Notes: generated from the letters alone by a model not told the origin. 64,000 nucleotides of DNA from an uncultured Flavobacteriaceae bacterium (GCA_938011315.1 CALLUG010000004.1:1-64000); one strand, 5' to 3'. Shown: positions 44,440 through 53,829, numbered from the stretch's first letter. Numbers and translations are program-made.

Positions 44440-44750
44440 AATAATACAAAAGTAAACAAACTAAGCAAATATAAAAAGTAAATCTATCTATTAGATTTGT
44501 AATATTTAATTATATTAAAAATATATATTTAAATAAAAACTTTAATAAATTATAATTAAATATTTGATTATTAAATATTTAAATAAAAAATATAACACTA
44601 ATTTACAAATGTATATCGAGAGCAGTTAATTGATTACTAACGTAAACAAAAATTGTACAAGCTTAAAGACATAGTTTACAATTGTTACACATATAAGTTA
44701 TTTTTGTAAACTGAGCTTTAGTTACATTTGTAAATTGAAAAGCTTACAAC
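44440..44750. promoter_or_regulatory. Divergent regulatory region with repeated TTTGTAAAY half-sites
   Basis: No gene is seen in this very AT-rich 311-bp gap. TTTGTAAAC/T or close variants occur at 44703-44711 and 44727-44735 (direct), 44601-44609 and 44674-44682 (inverted), with related GTAAACAAA at 44452-44460 and 44642-44650. TACATTTG at 44723-44730 is a good -7 box for the peptidase gene, 20 nt before its ATG, and overlaps one of the half-sites. This looks like an operator cluster for the adjacent XRE regulator. Confidence 0.5.
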
Positions 44751-45905
44751 ATGTGCTTAAACTTTAATTATAATCAAGCTTATAAAATTCATAAAGAAGC
44801 TGCTTTATTTGGTAGGTATATTACAAATACATCCATTAAACCTCTACTGGATAAATTGAGTATTGATGCTAAAGTTAGTGTCTTAGGATGGTCTGTAAAC
44901 AAGCAACCTATATATGCTATTAATATTGGTAGCGGTTCTAAGAAAATTTTGATGTGGTCGCAAATGCATGGTAATGAATCGACGACCACAAAAGCGTTAT
45001 TTGATCTTTTAAACACCTTAAAGTCTCCATCTTTCAAACCTATTTTGAGCAATTGCACCCTATGTATAATTCCTATTTTAAACCCAGATGGCGCATTGCT
45101 TTATACTAGATTAAATGCAAATGGTGTAGATTTAAACAGAGATGCTCAAAACCTGAGTCAACCCGAAAGTCTTGTATTGAACAAAGTTTATACTGATTTT
45201 AAACCTGACTACTGCCTTAATCTCCATGGGCAGCGCACTATATTTAATGTCGGAACTTCCAATAAGCCTGCAACAGTTAGTTTTTTGGCCCCGGCACAAG
45301 ATACAAACTGCACTCTTAGTAATAATAGGAAGCGAGCCATGAAACTTATTACCGTAATCAATAACGAGTTACAACGCTATATTCCTAATCAAGTTGGACT
45401 TTATGACGATAATTTTAATATTAACTGTGTAGGGGATACTTTTCAGGCTAATAATACGCCAACATTACTATTTGAAGCAGGTCATATTGATCAAGATTAC
45501 CAAAGGGAACGCGTTAGGGAGTACATCTACATTGCTTTATTATCTTTCATAAAATATATTTCTAACGAAACTCATATTTCAGAAGATAACTATGAACACT
45601 ATTTTAAAATCCCTAAAAATGGCACGCAGTTTTACGATATTATTATTAAGAATACTGTTTTAAATGAATACAAAAGAGAAGACCTCGTAGATATTGCCAT
45701 TCAGTTTGAAGAAGTTTTAAAGGGGGAAACCATTAATTTTATGCCAAAAATTTCACAAATAGGAGATCTAAACACTTTTTTTGGTCATAGAATCATAGAT
45801 GCTCAAGGAGGAAGGATTACATTAAATAATAAATTACCAATACTTGTTGGGGCATTATTTAGAGATATTATAATCAATAATCAAAATATTTTGTTAAAAA
45901 TATAA
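44751..45905 (+). CDS. M14-family zinc carboxypeptidase
   Basis: A 384-residue cytoplasmic peptidase-like protein without signal sequence. The zinc ligands are visible: H-x-x-E in WSQMHGNESTTT (about 73-76) and a later His in LNLHGQR. NPDGALLYTRLNANGVDLNRDAQ is the M14 substrate-binding signature, and the catalytic Glu is in LLFEAGHID. The C-terminal 130 residues form an extra domain. It may trim peptides such as murein fragments. The substrate is inferred only by family. It is divergent from the XRE regulator and followed by an Lrp gene with its own promoter. Confidence 0.88.
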   Translation: MCLNFNYNQAYKIHKEAALFGRYITNTSIKPLLDKLSIDAKVSVLGWSVNKQPIYAINIGSGSKKILMWSQMHGNESTTTKALFDLLNTLKSPSFKPILSNCTLCIIPILNPDGALLYTRLNANGVDLNRDAQNLSQPESLVLNKVYTDFKPDYCLNLHGQRTIFNVGTSNKPATVSFLAPAQDTNCTLSNNRKRAMKLITVINNELQRYIPNQVGLYDDNFNINCVGDTFQANNTPTLLFEAGHIDQDYQRERVREYIYIALLSFIKYISNETHISEDNYEHYFKIPKNGTQFYDIIIKNTVLNEYKREDLVDIAIQFEEVLKGETINFMPKISQIGDLNTFFGHRIIDAQGGRITLNNKLPILVGALFRDIIINNQNILLKI

Positions 45906-45919
45906 TTAATTAACAATCA

Positions 45920-45951
45920 TTGTATTATTTTAGAAAAAATATGTAATTTTG
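45920..45951 (+). promoter_or_regulatory. Bacteroidota-type promoter for the Lrp gene
   Basis: TTG (45920-45922), 21 nt, TAATTTTG (45944-45951), 23 nt before the ATG at 45975. Confidence 0.6.
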
Positions 45952-45974
45952 CATTTTATATAAAAGATATTATT

Positions 45975-46454
45975 ATGGCAAAATTTAAGTTAGACGAAAC
46001 AGATCACCAAATTCTTGACATGTTAATAGATAATACAAGAATCCCATTTACAGACATTTCAAAGAAATTATCTATATCTGCTGGAACTGTTCATGTTAGA
46101 GTAAAAAAAATGGAAGATGCAGGCATTATTATAGGATCATCCTTAACATTTGATTTTGAAAAATTAGGGTATTCTTTTGTAGCTTATATAGGTGTTTTTC
46201 TTCAAAATACATCTCAAGTAAAATTCGTTTTACAACGTATTAATGATATTCCTAATGTGATAGAAGCACATATAACTACGGGGAAATTTAACATTTTTTG
46301 CAAGATTAGAGCAAGAGACACCAAGCATGCTAAAGATATCATTTTTATGTTAGACGATATTGAAGGGGTATATAGAACAGAAACTATGCTTTCTTTAGAA
46401 GAAAGTATAAACGATGAAAAACGCTTAATGCACTCTGTATTTAATGAAATGTAA
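45975..46454 (+). CDS. Lrp/AsnC family transcriptional regulator
   Basis: 159 residues. The N-terminal winged HTH (KLDETDHQILDMLIDNTRIPFTDISKKLSISAGTVHVRVKKMEDAGII, about 4-51) is followed by the RAM ligand-binding/oligomerisation domain (AYIGVFLQNTSQVKFVLQRINDIPNVIEAHITTGKFNIFCKIRARD). Lrp proteins sense amino acids as octamers. The proline dehydrogenase gene 1.7 kb away or the M14 peptidase are plausible targets, but this is inference. DinB starts 8 nt after its stop, suggesting co-transcription. Confidence 0.93.
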   Translation: MAKFKLDETDHQILDMLIDNTRIPFTDISKKLSISAGTVHVRVKKMEDAGIIIGSSLTFDFEKLGYSFVAYIGVFLQNTSQVKFVLQRINDIPNVIEAHITTGKFNIFCKIRARDTKHAKDIIFMLDDIEGVYRTETMLSLEESINDEKRLMHSVFNEM

Positions 46455-46462
46455 TTTGTATA

Positions 46463-46981
46463 ATGAAAGCATCTCAACTGAGCATAGACGAATATAACCC
46501 TTATTACAGTAATTTTATTATTTCCCTTGATGAAACAGAATTGATTGGAGGGCTACAAAATAACTTAAACACTACCGTATCTTTTTTTGAGTCAATTCCG
46601 GAAGCTAAGTTAAACCATGCATACCAAAAAGGGAAATGGACTATAAAAAATATATTACAACATCTCATTGATACAGAGAGGATATTTAGCTACCGTGCCC
46701 TTGGATTTTCTAGAAATGATTCTACAGATTTTCCTGGTTTTGAACAAGATGATTATGTAACTAATGCAGATGTTAGTTGCAAAACAAAAGCAGAATTGTT
46801 AGAAGAGTATAAAGCTGTGCGTTGTGCTAGTATTGCATTTTTCAAAAATACCCCAACAAGTGCCTTAGCTATAATAGGTAAGGCTAGTGGTAGCGAAATG
46901 TCTGCAAGAGCCGCTGGGTTTATCATTATTGGACATGAACGTCACCACTGTGAGGTCATTAAAAATAAATATTTAAGTTAA
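46463..46981 (+). CDS. DinB-family putative metal-dependent protein
   Basis: A 172-residue four-helix-bundle protein of the DinB/YfiT type. The three potential metal-binding histidines are present: WTIKNILQHLIDTERIF (His about 68) and the late pair in IIGHERHHCEVIK. Members act as thiol-dependent transferases, often with bacillithiol, which fits ytxJ elsewhere in the window. It follows the Lrp gene by 8 nt and its stop overlaps the aroB stop on the other strand. Confidence 0.88.
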   Translation: MKASQLSIDEYNPYYSNFIISLDETELIGGLQNNLNTTVSFFESIPEAKLNHAYQKGKWTIKNILQHLIDTERIFSYRALGFSRNDSTDFPGFEQDDYVTNADVSCKTKAELLEEYKAVRCASIAFFKNTPTSALAIIGKASGSEMSARAAGFIIIGHERHHCEVIKNKYLS

Positions 46982-48045
46982 ATCGCATAATCGTAAAATG
47001 CTTCTAAAATTAAATCATTACTTACAGTAACATCTATTTTTGGAAGACCGATATCTTCTAAAAGAACAAAATTAATATTGCCGTGTGCATTTTTTTTATC
47101 AAATTTTAAAAGCTCGATAATTTTGTTGTAATCGGTGTCGCTAAAGCTTACTTTTTTATATAATTTTAAAAGTATTGCTTTAATATGCTTTCTTTTATTC
47201 TCAGGAAATCCAACTAGCTTACTCGAAATGTACAGTGCTAATATCATTCCTATAGCAATAGCTTCACCGTGTAATAAGGTTTGTTGATTAGGATTTTGTA
47301 AACCGTAAGACTCAATGGCATGACCTAGCGTGTGCCCAAAATTTAATGTTTTTCTAAGGCCATTTTCGGTGGGATCTTTTTCTACAATCCCTTTTTTTAT
47401 CATAACAGACTCGTAAATTAAGCCATCTAAGTTGTCTAAATGTAACTCATTAAGTTTTGATAATTTTGTCCAATACGCTTCGTCTTGTATAAGGCTATGT
47501 TTTAGCATTTCTGCTAAGCCAGAGCGCATTTGGTTTGGGGCTAAGGTCTGTAAAAAAGAAGTGTCAATTAGCACTAATGCAGCATAATTAATCAGTCCGA
47601 CTTGATTTTTGAGATGCCCTAAGTTAACACCTGTTTTTCCACCAATAGAGGCATCTACCATTGCTAGCAATGTTGTTGGCACATTAACATACGAGATACC
47701 ACGCTTGTAGGTAGAGGCAATAAAACCGCCTAAATCGGTAAGAACACCGCCTCCTAAGTTAATGAGTAATGCTTTTCGATCAGCATTTAACTCGGTTAGC
47801 ACCTCCCATAGGTTTGTGCAAGTTTGTATCGTTTTGTGCGTTTCGCCATCTTCTATTTCAATAAGCTCTATAGGGATGTTGGTTTCTAGTTTTGATATAA
47901 AGTTTGGAAGACATTTTTGATGAGTATTAGAGTCTACCAAAATAAATAGTTTAGAAAAATCAATACGCTTCATATAAGCGTTCAATTGAGTATAACAGTT
48001 TGAATTAAAATGAATTGCGTACTCTTTTGTTACAATAGAAGTCAT
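46978..48045 (-). CDS. aroB: 3-dehydroquinate synthase
   Basis: A 355-residue enzyme of the shikimate pathway converting DAHP to 3-dehydroquinate with NAD+ and a metal. The sequence shows LINLGGGVLTDLGGFIASTYKRGISYVNVPTTLLAMVDASIGGKTGVN, and the metal ligands in RKTLNFGHTLGHAIES and LLHGEAIAIGM. It is monocistronic here. Another shikimate gene, aroC, lies at 62.4 kb. Confidence 0.97.
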   Translation of the reverse strand: MTSIVTKEYAIHFNSNCYTQLNAYMKRIDFSKLFILVDSNTHQKCLPNFISKLETNIPIELIEIEDGETHKTIQTCTNLWEVLTELNADRKALLINLGGGVLTDLGGFIASTYKRGISYVNVPTTLLAMVDASIGGKTGVNLGHLKNQVGLINYAALVLIDTSFLQTLAPNQMRSGLAEMLKHSLIQDEAYWTKLSKLNELHLDNLDGLIYESVMIKKGIVEKDPTENGLRKTLNFGHTLGHAIESYGLQNPNQQTLLHGEAIAIGMILALYISSKLVGFPENKRKHIKAILLKLYKKVSFSDTDYNKIIELLKFDKKNAHGNINFVLLEDIGLPKIDVTVSNDLILEAFYDYAI

Positions 48046-48115
48046 AGTCTATTATGAAAATAATTAGCCTATGAAAATAAGTAGAATTTTATTAAAAAAG
48101 CAATCTGCTAATAAA

Positions 48116-48123
48116 TATCTTTG
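48116..48123 (+). promoter_or_regulatory. Putative -7 promoter box for proline dehydrogenase
   Basis: TATCTTTG matches TAnnTTTG, 22 nt before the ATG at 48146. The -33 element is unclear. Confidence 0.45.
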
Positions 48124-48145
48124 CATTGTATAATTTGTTATTATT

Positions 48146-49315
48146 ATGGTTAATTCTCTTTTTGAAAACACAGAAATTGCTTTCTCCCTAAAATCTAATA
48201 CACAGTTAAAACGCGCTTATTTATTATTTAAAATGATATCCTACCCATTATTGGTTAAAGTAGGTGCTGCCGTAACAAAATTTGCCTTAAAACTAAATTT
48301 ACCTGTAACGAGTTTAATTAGAACAACCGTTTTTGATCATTTTTGCGCAGGGGTAACCCAAACCGATTGTTTGCCGGTAATAAAAGATTTATATTCCTGC
48401 AATGTATCTTCTGTTTTAGATTACTCTGTAGAAGGTAAGGAGAGTGAACTGCAATTTGATGCTGCTCTACAAAACATACTAGATACTGTAAGCTTTACTC
48501 ATACTAACGAGGCTATGTCTATAACCGTATTTAAACCTACTGGTTTTGGACGTTTTGATTTGTTTGTTAAAAAAAGTGAAGGTTTAGAGTTGTCTCATAA
48601 AGAAACTCTTGAGTGGGAGCGTGTTGTTAGTCGTTTTCATGAGGTCTGCCGCTTGGCAAAGACTAAAAATATTAAGGTATTAATTGATGCCGAAGAGAGC
48701 TGGATGCAGACTGCAGCCGATGCGCTAGTGGAAGATTTGATGCGCATTTATAACAAAGAATCTGTACTTATTTACAATACCATACAAACTTACCGATGGG
48801 ATAGGTTGCAGTATGTTAAGCAACTCCATGAGAGAAGTAAAAAAGAAGGGTTTAAGTTAGGGTTTAAAATTGTAAGAGGTGCTTATATGGAAAAAGAAAG
48901 GCAGCGTGCCTTACAAAAACAGTATAAATCGCCTATTTGTATAGATAAAAATGCTACAGATATTAACTTTGATGCCACGCTAACTTATATGCTAAACAAC
49001 TTAAACGATATATCGGTATTTATAGGCACACATAACGAGTCCAGTAATTACCTAGCTATAGATACCATGAGACAACAAAATATTGCTAAAAATCATACTA
49101 GTATTTGGTTTGGGCAACTTTATGGTATGAGCGATCATATTAGTTTCAACTTAGCCAAACAAGGTTATAATGTTGCAAAATATGTTCCCTTTGGTCCTGT
49201 AAGGGATGTTATGCCGTATTTAATACGTAGGGCTCAAGAAAACACATCTGTAAAAGGACAAACAGGTAGAGAATTAAGTTTAATACAAACGGAACGACAA
49301 CGGCGTAAAGTATAA
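48146..49315 (+). CDS. Proline dehydrogenase
   Basis: A 389-residue monofunctional FAD-dependent proline dehydrogenase oxidising L-proline to pyrroline-5-carboxylate. Typical segments: MSITVFKPTGFGRFDLF, KVLIDAEESWMQTAADAL, GFKLGFKIVRGAYMEKERQRA (FAD-binding), FIGTHNESS, and the substrate-binding end YLIRRAQENTSVKGQTGRELSLIQTERQRR. The partner pyrroline-5-carboxylate dehydrogenase is not in the window. An Lrp-type regulator lies 1.7 kb upstream. Confidence 0.93.
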   Translation: MVNSLFENTEIAFSLKSNTQLKRAYLLFKMISYPLLVKVGAAVTKFALKLNLPVTSLIRTTVFDHFCAGVTQTDCLPVIKDLYSCNVSSVLDYSVEGKESELQFDAALQNILDTVSFTHTNEAMSITVFKPTGFGRFDLFVKKSEGLELSHKETLEWERVVSRFHEVCRLAKTKNIKVLIDAEESWMQTAADALVEDLMRIYNKESVLIYNTIQTYRWDRLQYVKQLHERSKKEGFKLGFKIVRGAYMEKERQRALQKQYKSPICIDKNATDINFDATLTYMLNNLNDISVFIGTHNESSNYLAIDTMRQQNIAKNHTSIWFGQLYGMSDHISFNLAKQGYNVAKYVPFGPVRDVMPYLIRRAQENTSVKGQTGRELSLIQTERQRRKV

Positions 49316-49481
49316 TGTAATGTATTGATTATTAAATTTTTGCTTTTAAACAATATCTACTGAGTTACAATACAGGTAAGTTTATAAATTTTTTATTTAC
49401 TACTGTGGATGTAATTTAATATTAAAGATTAAAAATATTTTGAAAAGCTTTGTTTCAAACTACAATCCATCCAACACTCTT

Positions 49482-50057
49482 TTATTTACTAAATACTGCT
49501 GTTTTTGAAATCATATCATGAAAGGCTTGTCTTTTTTCGCCCAAAACAAAGAAGCATCCTACAAACATTACAAACCCCGCTAAACTAGCTAAGTTACCTA
49601 AAACACTGATACCTGCAATACCACTAATGAGTGCCAATACGATATAGACATATTTTAATGAAGCTCTAATCCATAAGCTTTTGGCGTCTGCGTATGTTCC
49701 GTCTTGGTTTGCATTTGTAATTTTCAAAATCATCTTTCCTAAGGATTGTCCTAAAACGCCTTCCATTATAAACATTAAAAAAGTAACTATAAAAATACCA
49801 GCCATTGCTGCTGTCATAGTATTAACTAACTCTGCAAAATTATCAATGCTACCTAAGAGTTGTTGGTACTCTTCACCAGCATAGACCTCAGACGAATCTG
49901 GAAAAAAGAGTTCGCTTAAACTTGTTCCTAAAAGCCCTCCAATAGAAGCACCAAGAAATATATTGACCACAATATCTATAAGGTGAGCTGCAAAGCGTTT
50001 TCCAAATTGCACACGATTTTCATTTTCATACTCGTTTAATGTATCATCGTTATTCAT
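49482..50057 (-). CDS. RDD-family membrane protein
   Basis: A 191-residue protein with a short acidic N-terminus and an RDD domain (VQFGKRFAAHLIDIVVNIFLGASIGGLLG). It has three to four transmembrane helices (about 25-48, 85-105, 135-175) and the family's internal motif VLGQSLGKMILKI. The RDD Arg-Asp pattern is retained in R...A..ID. The transported substrate, if any, is unknown. It lies downstream of the photolyase gene on the same strand, with a 66-nt gap. Confidence 0.85.
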   Translation of the reverse strand: MNNDDTLNEYENENRVQFGKRFAAHLIDIVVNIFLGASIGGLLGTSLSELFFPDSSEVYAGEEYQQLLGSIDNFAELVNTMTAAMAGIFIVTFLMFIMEGVLGQSLGKMILKITNANQDGTYADAKSLWIRASLKYVYIVLALISGIAGISVLGNLASLAGFVMFVGCFFVLGEKRQAFHDMISKTAVFSK

Positions 50058-50123
50058 AATTGTATATGTTATATTACTAATTGTTAAATATATTAAGTTT
50101 TTTTTAATTACAAAACAATAGCT

Positions 50124-51431
50124 TTAAGAAAGTGCTTCTTTATACACTTTTAGGCAACGTTCTCTTGCCGTTTTATGCTCTACTATTTGTGATGCTACAT
50201 AGCTTAATTCTTGATACTCTGGCACCCATTTTTTAATATAAATCAACTGTTTATCAAATTTTTCAATTTGAGTATGAGGATTAAATATCCTAAAGTAGGG
50301 AGCCGCATCTACTCCGCAACCAGCAACCCACTGCCAGTTACCCACATTACTAGATAGTTCATAATCGTTTAGCTTTTTTGCAAAATAGGCTTCTCCCCAT
50401 CGCCAATCGATAAGCAAATGTTTGCACAAAAAACTACCCACTAGCATTCGTACACGATTATGCATAAATCCTGTTGCATTTAGCTCTCGCATTCCTGCAT
50501 CTACAAAGGGATATCCTGTATTTCCTGCACACCATGCGTTAAACTCCTTGCTATTATTTCGCCATTTAATATTTTCATATTTTGGCTTAAAACTTTTAGT
50601 AACAGTGTGGGGGAAATGCCAAAGAATTTGCATAAAAAATTCTCTCCAAATCAGTTCTTTTAAAAACGTTATATCACTCTGTTGATTAGCTTGTTGTACA
50701 ATGTCCCTAATACTTACTGTTCCAAACCGTAGGTGAGGGGCTAACCTTGAAGTGCCTTGCACCCCCGGTAAATCTCGTGTAGCTTGATATGCACTAACTA
50801 ACTCTGGTGTTACTATGTAGGAAGCAACGCTAACAGGGTTAATTTTAAATCCTATAGCATTTAGGCTCAAAAAAGAAGATGGTTGTTCAATAAACGCCTT
50901 AATTAATTGCTGAGACGGGTATTGCTTTACGTTTTGTTTTTGATATGCAGCAAGCCATTTTTTTGAATAAGGCGTATAGACTTTATAAGGCAACCCATCG
51001 TCCTTTACAATTTCATTACGTTCAAAAATAACTTGATCTTTGTACGTTTTAAAGGCAATAGCATTTAGCTCTAAAAGGTCTTTAATCGTCTTATCTCTAT
51101 GAATTGCGTAAGGCTCATAATCGTGATTTGCAAATACAGTATTAACACGATATGTTTTAATTAATTCAGAAAAAACAGCCTTAGGGTCTCCTTTCAAGAT
51201 TTTTAGAGATCTATTATTTTGCTCTAGGACTTCGTTAATTTGTTTTAGTTGTTTATATATAAAAGTAATACGTGCATCATCTTCTGGTAACTTACTTATA
51301 ATTTGAGTATCAAAAATAAAAATGGGGAGAACATTTCCTGACTTTAAGGCATGGTATAGCCCTATATTGTCGTTGAGTCGTAAATCACGCCTAAACCAAA
51401 AAATATTAACTGTTTTATTAGTAGTTTCCAA
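50124..51431 (-). CDS. phr: Deoxyribodipyrimidine (CPD) photolyase
   Basis: 435 residues with both photolyase domains. The N-terminus is VNIFWFRRDLRLNDNIGLYHAL. In the FAD domain, ELIWREFFMQILWHFP, GNTGYPFVDAGMRELNATGFMHNRVRMLVGSFLCKHLLIDWRWGE and LSSNVGNWQWVAGCGVDAAPYFRIFNP match class I CPD photolyases. It repairs cyclobutane dimers with blue light. It overlaps the upstream SRPBCC gene by 14 nt, a common pairing in light-responsive Bacteroidota operons. A third family member beside the two at 27-30 kb. Confidence 0.95.
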   Translation of the reverse strand: METTNKTVNIFWFRRDLRLNDNIGLYHALKSGNVLPIFIFDTQIISKLPEDDARITFIYKQLKQINEVLEQNNRSLKILKGDPKAVFSELIKTYRVNTVFANHDYEPYAIHRDKTIKDLLELNAIAFKTYKDQVIFERNEIVKDDGLPYKVYTPYSKKWLAAYQKQNVKQYPSQQLIKAFIEQPSSFLSLNAIGFKINPVSVASYIVTPELVSAYQATRDLPGVQGTSRLAPHLRFGTVSIRDIVQQANQQSDITFLKELIWREFFMQILWHFPHTVTKSFKPKYENIKWRNNSKEFNAWCAGNTGYPFVDAGMRELNATGFMHNRVRMLVGSFLCKHLLIDWRWGEAYFAKKLNDYELSSNVGNWQWVAGCGVDAAPYFRIFNPHTQIEKFDKQLIYIKKWVPEYQELSYVASQIVEHKTARERCLKVYKEALS

Positions 51432-51879
51432 AAAGTTCGATTAATTTTTTTTGACGGTAATTAAATATTTCTTCTAATTTAGGCTTTACTAATATTGGAT
51501 GCACCAAACGGCCTAAAATACCAAAAGGAACTTTGTAATCTATAATGTCTTCCATCTCTACGCCACCATCAATAGCTTTTATAAAATGTTTATGATGCCA
51601 TAAAGCGTAGGGGCCAAAACGTTGTTCGTCTACAAAGTAAGCTTTGTCTACAACGTGTGTTATTTCTGTAACCCACTTAGTTTTGATATTAAAAACAGGG
51701 GTTACAATGTATTGAATAATTTGTCCTGCATACATAGGTTTTGTAATTTCTGTTAGAATGTCAAAACTCATATAATTCGGCGTAATGGTTTTTAGATTTT
51801 TAGGATCGGATAAAAATGCCCAAGCTTTGTCTACAGATATAGGTAGTTTTTGTGTTTTGTGTAGTCTGTATATTTTCAT
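51418..51879 (-). CDS. SRPBCC (START-like) family protein
   Basis: A 153-residue helix-grip protein: MKIYRLHKTQKLPISVDKAWAFLSDPKNLKTITPNYMSFDIL opens the START-like fold and EDIIDYKVPFGILGRLVHPILV closes it. Such proteins bind hydrophobic ligands and often sit next to photolyases and MerR/LitR regulators in light-induced clusters. Here the 3' end overlaps the photolyase start and aquaporin lies 6 nt upstream, making an aqp-SRPBCC-phr operon. Ligand unknown. Confidence 0.88.
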   Translation of the reverse strand: MKIYRLHKTQKLPISVDKAWAFLSDPKNLKTITPNYMSFDILTEITKPMYAGQIIQYIVTPVFNIKTKWVTEITHVVDKAYFVDEQRFGPYALWHHKHFIKAIDGGVEMEDIIDYKVPFGILGRLVHPILVKPKLEEIFNYRQKKLIELFGNY

Positions 51880-51885
51880 AATTTT

Positions 51886-52539
51886 TTAACAACAATTATC
51901 GTCTTTAATAAATTTACAACTCATTACCGCTAGTAAAGCCCCTATAAATGGTGCAATAAGATAAAGCCATAAATGCTTAAACTGTCCTGAAGCTATGGCA
52001 GGAGCTAAGGAGCGAATAGGATTCATCGAGGCTTTAGTTATAGGCCCAGCAAACATTGCTTCTAGTAATATTACGGCACCAACAGCGATAGCAGCCATAG
52101 TGCCAATTTCTTTGCTTCCTGTAGATACATTTATGATCACTACCATTAAAAAATAAGTTAATAACAGCTCCAATACAAATGCTTTATAAGGATTAAACCC
52201 TTCTATGAGGTTAGTGCCTCCAAGAAACTCACTTTCAGGAAATAAAAACAACAACATATAGGCTGCAGCTAATGCACCTAGAAATTGAGCAATAACGTAT
52301 TTAGGAACTTCCTTCCATGAAAATTTTTTGGCATAAGCAAACGCAACAGTAACTGCAGGATTAAAATGCGCACCAGATATTTCGCCAAAAGCGTAAATCA
52401 TACTCATTACAACCAACCCCCAAGTAATTGCAACACCAGAGTGAGTAATTGCTCCTGTAAGATTATTAATAATCATAGCGGCACAACCACAAAATACCAT
52501 AATAAAGGTACCTAAAAACTCAGCAGCATATTTTTTCAT
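51886..52539 (-). CDS. MIP-family aquaporin
   Basis: A 217-residue channel with six transmembrane helices. The first pore motif is canonical, GAHFNPAVTVAFA. The second reads SMNPIRSLAPA, with NPI in place of NPA but the selectivity-filter Arg kept. The protein ends in CKFIKDDNCC. Water or small-solute passage is expected, and the variant second box makes the substrate less certain. It is the first gene of the operon with the SRPBCC protein and photolyase. Confidence 0.9.
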   Translation of the reverse strand: MKKYAAEFLGTFIMVFCGCAAMIINNLTGAITHSGVAITWGLVVMSMIYAFGEISGAHFNPAVTVAFAYAKKFSWKEVPKYVIAQFLGALAAAYMLLFLFPESEFLGGTNLIEGFNPYKAFVLELLLTYFLMVVIINVSTGSKEIGTMAAIAVGAVILLEAMFAGPITKASMNPIRSLAPAIASGQFKHLWLYLIAPFIGALLAVMSCKFIKDDNCC

Positions 52540-52654
52540 CTGTCAAATTTTTTTTTCAAAGATACAATCTCTTAAATTAAGTTTTGCTTAAGTTTTTAAT
52601 TATGTAACTTTATACCCAAGAATTTTCTTAAATTAAAAATTAAAATTTATACAG

Positions 52655-53503
52655 ATGAAAAAATTACTGTTACTAGCCCTAATTTTTACTGTAAACTACT
52701 CAGTAAATGCACAAATTGAAACACCACAACCAAGCCCATTAAGCAAACTAGAGCAAAAGGTTGGCTTAACTAATATTACATTAGAGTACTCTAGACCAGG
52801 GGTTAAGGGTAGAAAAATATTTGGTGACTTACAAAAATTTGGAACGCTTTGGCGCACCGGAGCTAATCAAAGAACAAAAATAAGTTTTAGCGACGATGTT
52901 ATGATTGATGGACAAAGCCTAAAAGCAGGAACTTATGCTATATTTACTAAGCCTAATCCAAAATCGTGGGACGTGTACTTTTATACAGAATACCAAGGCG
53001 GAGGAACACCGCAAAATTGGGATGAGTCTAAAATTGCTGCAAAAACAACAGTTAATGTGGAAACAATCCCTTTTACAGTAGAAACACTTAGTATTGACAT
53101 TAATAACATTAAAAACGATGCTGCTACTATTGATATTATCTGGGAGCAAACTTATGTGAGTATTCCTTTTACAGTACCTACAGAAGCTAACGTACTTGCT
53201 TCTATAGAGACAACAATGAATGGACCATCGGCACAAGATTTTTATGCTTCTGCAGTGTACTATTTAGACGCTAATAAAGACATTACTAAAGCAGTAACAT
53301 GGATAGATAAAGCTGTAGAAATGACAAAAAATCAGCCTCGTTTTTGGTATTTAAGACAGCAATCTTTAATCCATGCGAAAGCAGGAAATAAAAAACAAGC
53401 GATTGCTGCAGCAAAAAAATCTTTAGCAGGAGCAAAAGCCGCAGGAAACGATGCTTATATTGAGTTTAACGAAAATTCGCTTAAAGAGTGGGGAGCACTG
53501 TGA
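52655..53503 (+). CDS. DUF2911 domain exported protein
   Basis: 282 residues with a signal peptide (MKKLLLLALIFTVNYSVNAQ). The DUF2911 core follows: PSPLSKLEQKVGLTNITLEYSRPGVKGRKIFG, WRTGANQRTKISFSDDVMIDGQSLKAGTYAIFTKPN, and SWDVYFYTEYQGGG. The C-terminal third is a TPR-like helical region (DFYASAVYYLDANKDITKAVTWIDKAVEM). It is periplasmic or surface-exposed, of unknown function, and common in Bacteroidota. A terminator follows. It marks the left end of core synteny before the accessory segment. Confidence 0.9.
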   Translation: MKKLLLLALIFTVNYSVNAQIETPQPSPLSKLEQKVGLTNITLEYSRPGVKGRKIFGDLQKFGTLWRTGANQRTKISFSDDVMIDGQSLKAGTYAIFTKPNPKSWDVYFYTEYQGGGTPQNWDESKIAAKTTVNVETIPFTVETLSIDINNIKNDAATIDIIWEQTYVSIPFTVPTEANVLASIETTMNGPSAQDFYASAVYYLDANKDITKAVTWIDKAVEMTKNQPRFWYLRQQSLIHAKAGNKKQAIAAAKKSLAGAKAAGNDAYIEFNENSLKEWGAL

Positions 53504-53530
53504 TTGTTATTTAAGTACAGTTTGAAACGA

Positions 53531-53573
53531 CCTTTGTTAGTATTGCATTTTTGAGTATTAACAAGGGTTTTTT
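53531..53573 (+). terminator. Terminator downstream of the DUF2911 gene
   Basis: CCTTTGTTA pairs with TAACAAGGG (one wobble) across a 19-nt loop and is followed by six T residues. Confidence 0.65.
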
Positions 53574-53682
53574 GGTTAGCTATATTTTATTTTGAAATAT
53601 TGTAAAATAAAAGTTAATGATACAATGAATTTACTATAAATAGTAATATTTTAATTGTATTATAATGTTCTGCGTTATGTAA

Positions 53683-53751
53683 CTTTGCTTGGGAGAAAAA
53701 AGTGATTATAAATAACTACTTTTCTTTTTAGATTTTTTTCCTTTCCCAAAG
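53683..53751. repeat. Imperfect purine/pyrimidine hairpin in a gene-free gap
   Basis: In the 327-bp gap between DUF2911 and the small minus-strand gene, CTTTGCTTGGGAGAAAAAAG (from 53683) faces CCTTTCCCAAAG (to 53751), with inner AAAAGT/ACTTTT pairing. It could be a weak terminator for the small minus-strand gene. The rest of the gap shows no gene. ATATTGTAAAATAAAA at 53597-53612 loosely resembles the 18-bp repeat found at 59511 and 60132. Confidence 0.35.
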
Positions 53752-53829
53752 TTTCTTTAAAAAATGTAATAGAATACTTTTTTTGCTGAAAGGGCAGAGG
53801 AGTGGAGGGAAAATATGTATGGAATGGGA

